Below are positions 25,127 to 32,528 of a DNA stretch of 64,000 bases, piece after piece. A program made the translations under genes and the position numbers. Numbering within the stretch: the stretch's first letter is position 1; each line of letters starts with the position of its first letter. Origin of the DNA: Pseudomonas monsensis (GTDB lineage Bacteria; Pseudomonadota; Gammaproteobacteria; Pseudomonadales; Pseudomonadaceae); assembly GCF_014268495.2 (NCBI RefSeq), contig NZ_CP077087.1, positions 2,483,501-2,547,500 of the forward strand. Direction: 5' to 3'. A model generated the notes under the pieces. The model saw only the letters and a list, made by a program, of their open reading frames with translations, did no database searches and was not told the DNA's origin.

Positions 25127-25335
25127 AGCATTCCCTGCCTTCTGGATTTGGGCGCAGCTTGCCAACGGCTGCCAAACCTACTTTAGAAGTGGGTTCAGAG
25201 TGCGGCAAATGTGCGCAGCTTTATTATTTTTCTCATGGTCTGCAGCTTCGGTGTTTAGCAGAGCTGTTCTTATTGGTTTCTGCCCAAGCTTAAGCTGGCC
25301 ATTTTCTTCAATCATGCATCCACGGAGTCGAGCGC

Positions 25336-25674
25336 ATGGAGTTATTGCAGCGCCTGCTCGACAAGATCGACAGGTTTGAATTGCTGATCGCAGGACTGGT
25401 CGGCGCTGTCGTCGCGAGCTGGTGGCACAAAGACGATCTGGCCGACTGGCGTGCTTGGATGATCTTCCTGGTCACCGGCATTGCCTACTCGCTGTATCTG
25501 ACGAGCATGGTCAGCACCTACTTAGGCGTGACCGAGCCGAAGATCGTCGCGGGTATCGGTTTGCTACAGGGCACATTCGGCGGATCGCTGCTCGCAGCCA
25601 TTAACCGAGCCATCAAAGCCGCTGACCTCTGGGCGCCCATTCGCCAGCGGTTCGGGGGAGGCAATCCACCATGA
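25336..25674 (+). CDS. phage holin
   Basis: The 112-residue protein has a short amphipathic start (MELLQRLLDKIDRFELL) and three hydrophobic segments (about 17-30, 38-58, 70-92). A charged tail ends RQRFGGGNPP. This size, topology and sequence style match holins of Pseudomonas prophages, which form membrane lesions that release endolysin. CGGAG is upstream. Its stop overlaps the next ATG (ATGA), the usual lysis-cassette coupling. No endolysin gene remains in the window. Confidence 0.75.
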   Translation: MELLQRLLDKIDRFELLIAGLVGAVVASWWHKDDLADWRAWMIFLVTGIAYSLYLTSMVSTYLGVTEPKIVAGIGLLQGTFGGSLLAAINRAIKAADLWAPIRQRFGGGNPP

Positions 25675-26029
25675 GTCTTGAGCTGATCAACTCCATCGCC
25701 TGCGGCTTGATTGCCTTGTGGACGTGTGGGCGACCTGGTGTGTTCTGAGCGGTCGAGTGCGGGACGGTGTCATCGGCAAGCTGATCTATTCGGCGGTCGC
25801 CATCAGTGGGTTCGTCGTGATGAGCCGGGAGCAGAACATCTTCATGATGGGCCCGACGACCATCGCCGGGCTCACGCTGCACGTCTCACTGGCCCTGGCC
25901 GGCATGCGCCACATCTTCATGGTCATCTGGTGGCAGCGGGTGAAGGCCTGGCTCTGCCGGACGCTGAATTGTGAGCACTGCCTGCGCTGTGACAAGGCGC
26001 CGGGTGGGATCGAGCGACGATCCAAGTAA
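25671..26029 (+). pseudogene. second lysis/holin-like phage gene, frameshifted
   Basis: The ATG overlapping the holin stop gives MSLELINSIACGLIALWT and then hits TGA at about 25748. A +2 frame takes over near 25720 with VRDGVIGKLIYSAVAISGFV and further membrane segments, ending CLRCDKAPGGIERRSK at 26029. Together these make one small membrane protein of the kind that follows the holin in Pseudomonas phages, so I read a frameshift. A sequencing error cannot be excluded. Confidence 0.65.
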
Positions 26030-26102
26030 GTCGCGACACGTTTCGCGAGAGTGCAAATTGTGTCGCGTCAAATGAAAGACGTTAGCCGGTGTGCCACCTG
26101 CG

Positions 26103-26504
26103 TCAGGCTCTTTGCCTTTTCAGCGTAACGGCGAGCATGGCTGTTGAGACTATTCCAGGCATGAGGAATATGCACGTGAGTTCGGGAAGCCCGCGCAGGT
26201 AGTAGGCGAGAAACATGCCCCAGATCATGGCTACCACAGCAGCCAATGCAAGTGATCGAGGATTGCGCACGTTTGGTGAGGTTGCCATCGCAAGGGCATA
26301 AATTTTCCAGGCTGACCATATCCCAAGCAGCGAGATGATAAATGCGCCTAAACCTCCCAGTAGGACTAGAGGGGGCTCTGGGATGACGAAAAAGAGAGGA
26401 ACGAACAAAGCCACGATGCCAGCTGCGAAGAGGAGGGTGATTGGCAGAAGCCCGACAAGCGCTCCGATTGTCAGCGCGACTCGCAATTTTGTCAGGTTTT
26501 CCAT
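26103..26504 (-). CDS. four-helix membrane protein
   Basis: The 133-residue protein has four clear hydrophobic helices (about 8-31, 33-66, 84-103, 107-126) and few charged residues outside short loops. AAAGGTACGAA precedes the ATG. There is no signal peptide beyond the first helix. It is transcribed against the holin genes, as phage-carried accessory (moron) genes often are. I do not recognise the family. Confidence 0.6.
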   Translation of the reverse strand: MENLTKLRVALTIGALVGLLPITLLFAAGIVALFVPLFFVIPEPPLVLLGGLGAFIISLLGIWSAWKIYALAMATSPNVRNPRSLALAAVVAMIWGMFLAYYLRGLPELTCIFLMPGIVSTAMLAVTLKRQRA

Positions 26505-26531
26505 TTCGTACCTTTAGTTCTGCACCGTTAT

Positions 26532-26780
26532 TTGCGCGGACTTAATACCGGCAACAAGCCATTGTTTCAAGCCCAAAGGGGACTATGGGCAGGCCATGAT
26601 GATTTCTATGCTGGTGTGCATCCGGAACGCACTGTAGGCGCGCTGACCCTCATGGGGCCGAAAGGCGAAGTTACGGTGTTCGGGCTCGGCACCAAGTGCG
26701 ACGACCTTCAATGCTTGGGTGCAATGCGCCTGGGTGAGCAGAAGCTGATTGATGTGCTGCTCGATGGCGGGGAAGGCTAG
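26532..26780 (+). pseudogene. phage gene remnant ending at a repeated hairpin
   Basis: The 3' part of this frame looks coding: DDFYAGVHPERTVGALTLMG, then GEVTVFGLGTKCDDLQCLGA and LGEQKLIDVLLDGGEG. Its stop lies two bases before a hairpin that is repeated after another island gene. The 5' part overlaps dispersed-repeat copy A and has no ribosome site in frame, so the beginning is probably lost. Family not recognised. Confidence 0.4.
26546..26604. repeat. dispersed repeat, copy A
   Basis: By eye it shares most positions over about 55 bases with 27289-27344: both have AATACCGGC, then GCCA-N-T-N-TTTCAAGC, a purine-rich AAGGG block, and ATGG-N2-AGGCCAT. A weaker third relative lies near 34470-34510. 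Confidence 0.5.
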
Positions 26781-26782
26781 AT

Positions 26783-26804
26783 GTGCCGCATGTGAGTGCG
26801 GCAC
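26783..26804 (+). terminator. repeated island hairpin, copy 1
   Basis: GTGCCGCA and TGCGGCAC form a perfect 8-bp stem around TGTGAG, two bases after a stop codon. A T-rich stretch (TATTTTTT) follows 11 bases later. A near-identical hairpin sits at 34213-34234 after another plus-strand gene. Confidence 0.6.
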
Positions 26805-26812
26805 GGAACGTT

Positions 26813-27247
26813 CTATTTTTTGAATTCAACATTGGCGGTGACTAGGAGCTGGCCGTTGACGGTGACTTTGCACGCCCGCCCGGTTTCAGTCTTAGTGCCA
26901 GGCGCAAGAACCGGGTCACACTGCAGAAACACCTTCTTCCCTTGATAGTCTCGTGTCACACCTGCCGTTGTTGTGCTTGCTGGTTCCTTCATGAATTTCC
27001 GATTCCATGGCCCAAAGTAGATCTCTGGTTCGCCGCCGCCGAAGAAGCCGGATTCAGGAGTGGCGCAGATGGTGCCTTGCATCCGCTCTCCGTCGATGAT
27101 GTTTGCGTCTTCGTAGCAAGAGATCATCCCTTTGGCTGTGACAATCGTCGACGGCCCTCTGTTAGTCCATGTTGGAGCGGTTACGCAGCCAGAAAGGGTG
27201 ACTGCGGCGAGAGCGGCGGCGACGAGGGAGATTTGTTGAATTCGCAT
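26813..27247 (-). CDS. putative lipoprotein
   Basis: The 144-residue precursor starts MRIQQISLVAAALAAVTLSGC, a lipoprotein signal with Cys near residue 21. The mature part has GPSTIVTAKGMISCYEDANI, GTICATPESGFFGGGEPEIY and KVFLQCDPVLAPG and ends TANVEFKK, so it is probably a beta-rich periplasmic domain. Its ATG shares one base with the stop of the gene upstream (TAATG), so it is coupled to the Cys-rich protein. No family of known function recognised. Confidence 0.65.
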   Translation of the reverse strand: MRIQQISLVAAALAAVTLSGCVTAPTWTNRGPSTIVTAKGMISCYEDANIIDGERMQGTICATPESGFFGGGEPEIYFGPWNRKFMKEPASTTTAGVTRDYQGKKVFLQCDPVLAPGTKTETGRACKVTVNGQLLVTANVEFKK

Positions 27248-27651
27248 TAGTTGGGCGTCCTTACTTTTCGAGGCGCACACAAATACCGGCTATGGGCCAC
27301 TATTTCAAGCGTAAGGGTGAATGATGGATAGGCCATATCCTCCACCTTCAATAGTTGATGCCGACTCTGGTAGCCGTATGCCTCGCCGGTGCGAATGAAG
27401 CGCGGGAGGATTGGCCCGACCTGGGCCGCGCTTCGATTTGCCATGAGGTATTGCTCCATGCCGCGCGTGGCGGCAGAAGGTGGGTATAGATTGCGAAGTT
27501 CTTTACGCTGTTCTGACGACTTAGCGGGATAGCCGAAGTAGAAGCGGCGCTTTCCGGTGTAGCCGCACTCACTCCATACGGACGATGGGCCGCAACCGCA
27601 ACTGCATCCACCTTCACATCCGCAACTGCAACCGCTACACCCAGGCGTCAC
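27247..27651 (-). CDS. Cys-rich protein of unknown function
   Basis: The 134-residue protein starts at a GTG that shares its G with the upstream TAG. The N-terminus is extraordinary: Cys at about residues 5, 8, 10, 12, 16, 18, 20 and 28, as GCSGCSCGCEGGCSCGCG, a likely metal-binding cluster. The rest is basic and aromatic (KRRFYFGYPAKSSEQRKEL, ATRGMEQYLMANRSAAQVG). No signal peptide. GAGGAAGAAGG precedes the start. Both ends overlap neighbours by one base, which supports this frame over an alternative one. Family not recognised. Confidence 0.55.
   Translation of the reverse strand: MTPGCSGCSCGCEGGCSCGCGPSSVWSECGYTGKRRFYFGYPAKSSEQRKELRNLYPPSAATRGMEQYLMANRSAAQVGPILPRFIRTGEAYGYQSRHQLLKVEDMAYPSFTLTLEIVAHSRYLCAPRKVRTPN
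27289..27344. repeat. dispersed repeat, copy B
   Basis: Relative of copy A (26546-26604). On the plus strand it contains AAGGGTGA before ATGGATAGGCCATATCCTCC, which would encode MDRPYPP, the same start as the truncated phage metallopeptidase at 34495. Here it lies antisense within the 3' part of the Cys-rich gene. Confidence 0.5.
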
Positions 27652-27812
27652 TACGCCTTCTTCCTCGGCCTCGCGACCTCGGTAATCCAGTAGTTGCGCC
27701 GCCGATCAATCCGGAACCCTGCAGCCTTTTGTGCCTGCTCATATGTGGCAGGCTCGATTCGGAAGCTGCGTTCCGCACTTTGGTCTGCGACCCATTGCAT
27801 AACTTTTGGCAT
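27651..27812 (-). CDS. 53-residue protein, first gene of a coupled operon
   Basis: MPKVMQWVADQSAERSFRIE begins a 53-residue basic protein ending ITEVARPRKKA. AGGA lies eight bases before the ATG, and the TAG shares a base with the GTG of the next gene. It has no Cys, signal peptide or membrane segment, and its aromatic/basic C-terminal half (RIDRRRNYWITEV) could contact nucleic acid. It heads the three-gene operon running to 26813. Family unknown. Confidence 0.6.
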   Translation of the reverse strand: MPKVMQWVADQSAERSFRIEPATYEQAQKAAGFRIDRRRNYWITEVARPRKKA

Positions 27813-27919
27813 GCAGAATTCCTCGCCCGCCGCTCACCGGCAGGCATGTAGGGAGATTGGGGTTTGGTTTGCGTTGATTTACTATTGGTCAGCCAGCAAC
27901 CAATGGAAGGAACCAGATT

Positions 27920-28216
27920 GTGAATTTCAACGAATCGCTAAGAAGCGCCGCTCACAGTGGTGTTCTGTTAACTCAACGCTCCATAGCTTTTGCGCTCTCT
28001 GAAATGAAGGCTTTTTTGGTGTGTGCTCTAAGCTGCTATCTCGGCTTCATCGTATTATTTCTCCTGAAAGCTGATCCGGAGACGGCGACCTTCGGTGATT
28101 TTCTCAGTGTGATTCACTCATCTTCGAACATTGCTGCTTCCTTCATAGCCGCGGCTCTTTCGGTAGTTCTGAAAGGTGTACTCCTAGGAAAACAACGGAG
28201 ACTGAGTGCTGACTGA
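27920..28216 (+). CDS. small two-helix membrane protein
   Basis: The 98-residue protein starts at a GTG with AAGGA upstream. After a polar N-terminus of about 28 residues there are two hydrophobic helices (about 29-50 and 67-89) and a basic tail GKQRRLSAD. It lies alone between divergent and convergent phage-type genes. I do not recognise a family. A small phage membrane protein such as an exclusion or lysis factor is only a guess. Confidence 0.5.
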   Translation: MNFNESLRSAAHSGVLLTQRSIAFALSEMKAFLVCALSCYLGFIVLFLLKADPETATFGDFLSVIHSSSNIAASFIAAALSVVLKGVLLGKQRRLSAD

Positions 28217-28320
28217 CCTCTATACCCATAATCTCGACCCCGTGTAGATGAATACTTAGGCGAACCAGGCGAGGGCGGTCATAGTAGGTGCGCTCCTGCT
28301 TCGAGTAGGCCGTCGCGGTC

Positions 28321-28398
28321 TCACTTCTTGCGCAATGCTTCGTTCTCGACGATAAGGGCTCGGACAGCGGTGGGGTTCGCGGCAGCCATGAATTCGGC
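28321..28398 (-). pseudogene. tail of a phage accessory gene
   Basis: Only the final 25 codons remain: AEFMAAANPTAVRALIVENE then ALRKK and stop. This ending belongs to a common phage family whose beginning (MSDYSKLKQLAEAAD) survives separately at 34711-34866. The frame upstream is fused to the neighbouring gene's DNA in another frame. Confidence 0.6.
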
Positions 28399-28405
28399 TA
28401 CCTCC

Positions 28406-28714
28406 TCAAGCCATATGCTTGCTGACCCATGCCCCCAAGATCGCATCCAGTTCCTGCCTGGCTTCGGCTGATACATCTGGCCAGTCCTCAGCGACTTCAC
28501 CAACGTCGTCATATGCGCGCTCACCGAGCATTTCGATGATGTCGCCGGCATCGACGTAGGCGGCGATCTTCACCGGAAACTTTTCACCCTTCCACACGAT
28601 GTCGCCAACGGCCAAATTGTCGTTCTCGTTAAGCAGTTCGTTCATGCTGTCGCAGTTGAACATCTCGTCATTGGCTGACCAGGTTTCTTCACGGACATTA
28701 TTTTCTTCAGACAT
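28406..28714 (-). CDS. phage-type acidic hypothetical protein
   Basis: The 102-residue, very acidic protein reads MSEENNVREETWSANDEMFN ... GDIVWKGEKFPVKIAAYVDA ... LDAILGAWVSKHMA. AGGA precedes the ATG by eight bases. The style matches small proteins from tailed phages. The C-terminus stops abruptly at KHMA directly before the fragment at 28321, so the gene may be truncated by the same rearrangement. Function unknown. Confidence 0.6.
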   Translation of the reverse strand: MSEENNVREETWSANDEMFNCDSMNELLNENDNLAVGDIVWKGEKFPVKIAAYVDAGDIIEMLGERAYDDVGEVAEDWPDVSAEARQELDAILGAWVSKHMA

Positions 28715-28810
28715 GACTTCGTCCTTGCCGCTATAGCGGCTGAATTTGAAGGGGGAGGGAGTAGAGGTATGTGAAGCTACGGCTACTATCGTTATGAGTC
28801 AGTTATTGCG

Positions 28811-29101
28811 GTGGCCAAGATGCTCAGCGAGTCAGATAAGGTTGGACACACGTTCAAGCGAGCGTTTTTCCGCGTAGATGGCGTGACGATGTATTTTTTT
28901 GGGGCTGTATGGCTCGGGCTCACTATCTGGGCGCTATTTGACCCCGCGCCTTTAAGATTCCCCGCTTGGGTTCTTTTTATGCTCGGCATGACGCTGAACC
29001 CTTTCATCTACGTTCTACTGGGTGTCATGCGCTCACCTGGGTTGTTGACGGCGCTTATCATCATTTTCTTCAATGTTAAATTCCTCCTGATCTTCATCTG
29101 A
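28811..29101 (+). CDS. small membrane protein
   Basis: The 96-residue protein has a charged N-terminus (GTG start; an internal ATG three codons later is the alternative) and three hydrophobic stretches (about 28-45, 51-72, 77-96). The last ends at the extreme C-terminus NVKFLLIFI. The ribosome site is weak. It is AT-richer than the chromosome core. Function unknown. Confidence 0.45.
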   Translation: MAKMLSESDKVGHTFKRAFFRVDGVTMYFFGAVWLGLTIWALFDPAPLRFPAWVLFMLGMTLNPFIYVLLGVMRSPGLLTALIIIFFNVKFLLIFI

Positions 29102-29118
29102 CTTTGAAGGGGAGGGAG

Positions 29119-29296
29119 TTACTGGTATTTGTTGCTGATGCGCTCAGCGATGTCTTCGAGCTCTTCGGCCTGCCGTACATCCTGTTGTTGTCGCGGCGAG
29201 AGTCGACAGGCGAGCGGTGGACGTTCCAGCGTTCGAGGATCTTCGCTGCCAGCAAGATCAGCCAAGCCTCAACCTTGCGGCGAAGAAGCCCTTCAT
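29119..29296 (-). pseudogene. small phage gene with two frameshifts
   Basis: The ATG at 29296 overlaps the stop of the preceding gene (ATGA) and gives MKGFFAARLRLG then TGA. The next frame continues with KVEAWLILLAAKILERWNVH, and a third frame gives RQQQDVRQAEELEDIAERIS then NKYQ and TAA at 29119. Joined, they make a plausible protein of about 60 residues with an amphipathic helix. Two indels in 180 bases show decay. Confidence 0.6.
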
Positions 29297-29874
29297 GCCG
29301 CCACCTGCTGCGGCTGTTCTTGGCGCAGCGCCTGCTGCACAGCTAGGATGATCCGCTCGAGGTAGGCGTAATCGGGATTGGGCTCTTTGGCATCGCTCGT
29401 CATGTGCCACCACTCATCACCGAACAGCTTGGTCATCAATTCGCTGTGGGCGCCGTGGAGATAATCAACCGACGGCGATTCGCGAAGATCCTCTGCCGCG
29501 TCGCACATTTCGGGCGCTTCGTCCGATGTGTAGCCGAATCGACGTCGCTCTTTCAGCACCAGGCGCCGCGCTTCGTTCGCTAGAGCATCCCCGCTGAATC
29601 GCCGCGATCTCAGGTCTTGGTCGAAGTAACCGATGATGTAGCTGGTGTTCAGCTCGCAAAAGAACTGGCCGATGTTCAGGCCGTCCCACATGCCGCCCCA
29701 GTACGCCGTCCAACTCTTGCCCCAGCAATTGACGGTGATCTTGCCTTTGCGAGGAGCTAGGTCTTCGAGGAAGACGTTGATTGAATCGAGATTCTGCGCG
29801 CCGGTTATCACCAGCTTTGTCACAGTCGAGTGCTCAACCTTCAGCGGCTCGGCCGTTTTGTTTTCTGTGGGCAT
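29293..29874 (-). CDS. phage-type protein of unknown function
   Basis: The 193-residue soluble protein contains VTKLVITGAQNLDSINVFLE, KITVNCWGKSWTAYWGGMW, IIGYFDQDLRSRRFSGDALA and FGDEWWHMTSDAKEPNPDYA, a pattern I associate with accessory proteins in Pseudomonas and Burkholderia phage genomes. Its C-terminal LRQEQPQQVAA is echoed in a remnant at 35425. The stop overlaps the ATG of the next pseudogene. No catalytic motif seen. Confidence 0.65.
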   Translation of the reverse strand: MPTENKTAEPLKVEHSTVTKLVITGAQNLDSINVFLEDLAPRKGKITVNCWGKSWTAYWGGMWDGLNIGQFFCELNTSYIIGYFDQDLRSRRFSGDALANEARRLVLKERRRFGYTSDEAPEMCDAAEDLRESPSVDYLHGAHSELMTKLFGDEWWHMTSDAKEPNPDYAYLERIILAVQQALRQEQPQQVAA

Positions 29875-29934
29875 GAGGCGTTCTCGGAAGTATGATGTCG
29901 TGCTAATGGATTATTGTGATATCGGGATTGATTG

Positions 29935-30663
29935 ATGAAATACGAAACATCCGTAGTTTATCTGGAGCAAGTTCCTAAGATTCTTGTTGACTCTGGTTTC
30001 GATTGGGCGACCTTCTGGAGCTTTTCTGCAACTGTGGCGATCTTTGTTCTTGGTACATATTTAACAATTAGAAACTTTAGTAAATCAATCGTTAGTCAAG
30101 AAAAGGTTGCGCTAGAGAACTTTGAACTACAAAGGCAGATAATTGAAATTCAAAAGGTGTCAGCGAGTCAAAATTTTGAATTACAGAAAGAACTGATAGC
30201 TAGCCAAGAACGGGCGGCAAAAAAAAATTTCGAAATTCAAAAGGAAATGATTGCAAGTCAAGAAGTTGTTGCGGCTCAAGCATCTTTGAAGACTAGTAGG
30301 CAGAATTGGATTAATGATCTTCGCGACGCCTGCGCTATTTATATTGCTGCGGCTCTCAATGTTCAGAGGCTAAACTTATACCGAGAAGCGGCTGAGCCCT
30401 GGGTTTCGGGTGATGCGCCTTTGCGTGACTGGTCATTTTCACATATTCAAGCGATGAAAGAATTGGTCAGTTTAAAGGCAAAGATTGAGTTATTGGTTAA
30501 TCCTAGTGAGCCAGAAAGTGAGAAGCTTTTGTCGTTGATTACAGAACTACATGATGAATGTGATCAGGCCGACGGCCCTGCTAAATCAATCTGCGAGAGA
30601 GTAGTGGTGAGTTGTCAGGTTATCCTTAAAAAGGAGTGGGAGAAAGCCAAGTCAGGTAAGTAG
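29935..30663 (+). CDS. membrane-anchored coiled-coil protein
   Basis: The 242-residue protein has one N-terminal membrane helix (about residues 24-45, WATFWSFSATVAIFVLGTYL). A coiled coil of degenerate repeats follows (ENFELQRQIIEIQKV, QNFELQKELIASQER, KNFEIQKEMIASQEV). A helical C-terminal domain begins SRQNWINDLRDACAIYIAAA. The DNA is clearly more AT-rich than the neighbours and uses codons such as TTA, AGA and ATA, so it is a foreign insert. The ATG at 29935 has a weak site; a TTG lies one codon earlier. Related architectures occur near phage-defence genes, but no function is established here. Confidence 0.6.
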   Translation: MKYETSVVYLEQVPKILVDSGFDWATFWSFSATVAIFVLGTYLTIRNFSKSIVSQEKVALENFELQRQIIEIQKVSASQNFELQKELIASQERAAKKNFEIQKEMIASQEVVAAQASLKTSRQNWINDLRDACAIYIAAALNVQRLNLYREAAEPWVSGDAPLRDWSFSHIQAMKELVSLKAKIELLVNPSEPESEKLLSLITELHDECDQADGPAKSICERVVVSCQVILKKEWEKAKSGK

Positions 30664-30744
30664 TCCTATGCCGGGGCATGCCCGGGTGGTGGAGGGTAAT
30701 GAGGGATCAGCTACAGTTCATCGATCAAAACAAGGAGTAACGCT

Positions 30745-31023
30745 ATGGCTTGTCCAATTTGCGGTAACGCCGAAGCAACTGAGCATCTAACCTTTGCAGG
30801 AGGTTTGCGTTTCGATTGCCCACCGTGTGGCGGGTACTTCTGCATTTCTTCAACGCTAGAAACGTTGGCCGACGGTAAAAAATTCGACATAGGTCGAACC
30901 CGGGCCGTGCTTGAAAACAAGCGAGAGAGGACGCGCAGAGAACCATTCGACCCGAACCGACCCCAGGATCTAGAGCCGACTCTTACCTCTGATGACCGTG
31001 AGCTGCTTATTCATCCAGATTGA
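30745..31023 (+). CDS. zinc-ribbon-like small protein
   Basis: The 92-residue protein starts MACPICGNAEATEH and has a second pair in FDCPPCGGYFC, so CxxC-n-CxxC should bind one zinc ion. The rest is basic then acidic (NKRERTRREPFDPNRPQDLE). AAGGAG precedes the ATG. Its last 17 bases overlap, tail to tail, the methyltransferase pseudogene. Such proteins occur in phages and islands; the role is unknown. Confidence 0.6.
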   Translation: MACPICGNAEATEHLTFAGGLRFDCPPCGGYFCISSTLETLADGKKFDIGRTRAVLENKRERTRREPFDPNRPQDLEPTLTSDDRELLIHPD

Positions 31024-31125
31024 TCTGCTTGAGAATGCGGCGGCCGATCCAGCGCACGACGGTAACCGCCTTGCTGTTCCAGATTGCCTTGTAGCGCGGC
31101 CCGTCGGCGTCTCGCACGTACCATG

Positions 31126-31150
31126 CTTTGCTTTGCTTTGCTTTGCTTTG
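31126..31150. repeat. pentanucleotide repeat (CTTTG)5
   Basis: Five exact CTTTG units in the 3' part of the methyltransferase frame, encoding a KAKQSKAK stretch on the minus strand. The unit length is not a multiple of three, so gain or loss of a unit changes frame. Confidence 0.9.
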
Positions 31151-31361
31151 CGCACGTCCATGCCGTCGGCGATGCACTGCTCCGGAGTCTCGTCGGCGTC
31201 GAGCTTTCGCCAGCCATCCCAAGGGATCAGGGTGTAGTCGTCCGACATACCTTGTAGGCGTTCGCACTCACGCGGAGTCAGGCGCCGTACCTTTGATCCG
31301 CTTACCAGCATTTCAGCCTCGGTCACTGGGTTGCTGTTATTCCGCATGTTCCCCGATCTGA

Positions 31362-31370
31362 GGGGGGGGG
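31362..31370. repeat. homopolymeric G9 tract
   Basis: Nine consecutive G on the plus strand (C on the coding strand of the methyltransferase). Eight would join the upstream catalytic frame to the downstream motif X frame. Confidence 0.9.
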
Positions 31371-32528
31371 TGAAACTGATGCGACGATTGCAACCTGACC
31401 GCCACCGTTTGCATGCTTCCCGAGTGGTTCATGGCGTGCAGTGTTGACGCTATCTCGCCAGCATCTCCGCCGTAATCCTTGCATGAGAAAGCCAGCACGG
31501 CATTTTCCATCCCATTGTTTCTGCCGAGTGTGCGCGCTTGATCGATTCGCACATTGGGATCCTGACTGCCATGCACCACGAAGCTCTCAACCTCAAAATC
31601 AATTCGCATCCCTTTTGCGGTCAGGCAAGCCGCGACATCTATTGCCCCGCTGGTTCGTCCGCCGACATAAGCCGATACCGGAATGAATGCTTCGGAGTCT
31701 GCACGATGGCTGCTTTGTGATTGCGCGCGGAGAATTGGTGCGGTCAGATGGATATCGTCCGTGCTGTATCCGCCCCTCTTTCGAGCGCCGCCTGCAATGG
31801 TGCTGGCAATGTTTTCTTCCTCGCCAAGTCGCGGCGCATAATCCCTGCGCACGCCGTCGCGTTCAAAAAGCACCTCGGTGGGATCGAATCCGTCTCGAGC
31901 ACTTGCGACAACGAACACACGGCGGCGTCGTTGGGCCAGGCCGAAGTATTGGGCGTCCAGGACCCACCACGCGATTGTTCTTTTGGGTCCATACACACAA
32001 CCAGCGTCCGGCCATTTCTTCCCTGAAGGCTGCAGTTCGCGGTCTTCCCCAGCAAGTGCGCCAAGAAAGCATCCGAAGGCGTTCCCTTTGTCGCTGAGGA
32101 CACCGGGGACGTTTTCCCAGACGACAACGCAGGCGGGCTTTCGCTGGCCGGCGCGAACATAGTCAACTGCATCTGCAAGCTCCACGTATTTGATGGTGAG
32201 GGCGCCGCGCGGGTTGGTGGGGCCTTCGCGCATCCCGGCCACGCTGAAGGCCTGGCACGGGGTGCCGCCGACGAGGACGTCCGGTGCGACGATCTTGCCG
32301 GCCAGCACCTGGGCGCCGAGCTTGGTCATGTCGCCTAGGTTCGGCGTGTTCGGGTAATGGTGGGCGAGTACCGCGCTGGGAAACGCTTCGATCTCGGCGA
32401 ACTAGGTCGCCCGCATGCTGAGCGGCTTCCATGCAAGTGTTGCCGCCTCGATGCCGGAGCAGACTGAGCCGTAAGTGATTTCCATAGGGGATCCTCGAGG
32501 CTATAGTTTTGCCACTGGAATAGGGGGG

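Larger units (their letters stand above)
31007..32485 (-). pseudogene. C5 cytosine DNA methyltransferase, disrupted
   Basis: The frame starts MEITYGSVCSGIEAATLAW (motif I), then meets TAG at codon 28 where MRAxW is expected, so a Trp codon probably became amber. It continues with motif IV GGTPCQAFSVAG, motif VI ENVPGVL and motif VIII QRRRRVFVV. A C9 run on the minus strand (31362-31370) shifts the frame to a stop at 31337. The true continuation (VRRLTPRECERLQG) is one frame over, and a (CTTTG)5 repeat (31126-31150) shifts it back into DADGPRYKAIWNSKAV, where the motif X GNS is now WNS. The original enzyme would methylate cytosine C5. It is divergent from the gene at 32529. Confidence 0.85.

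Noticed and set aside
31018..31300. short repeats considered as a CRISPR remnant
   Set aside because: The only repeat is a (CTTTG)5 run inside a coding frame. There are no regularly spaced direct repeats here or elsewhere in the window.
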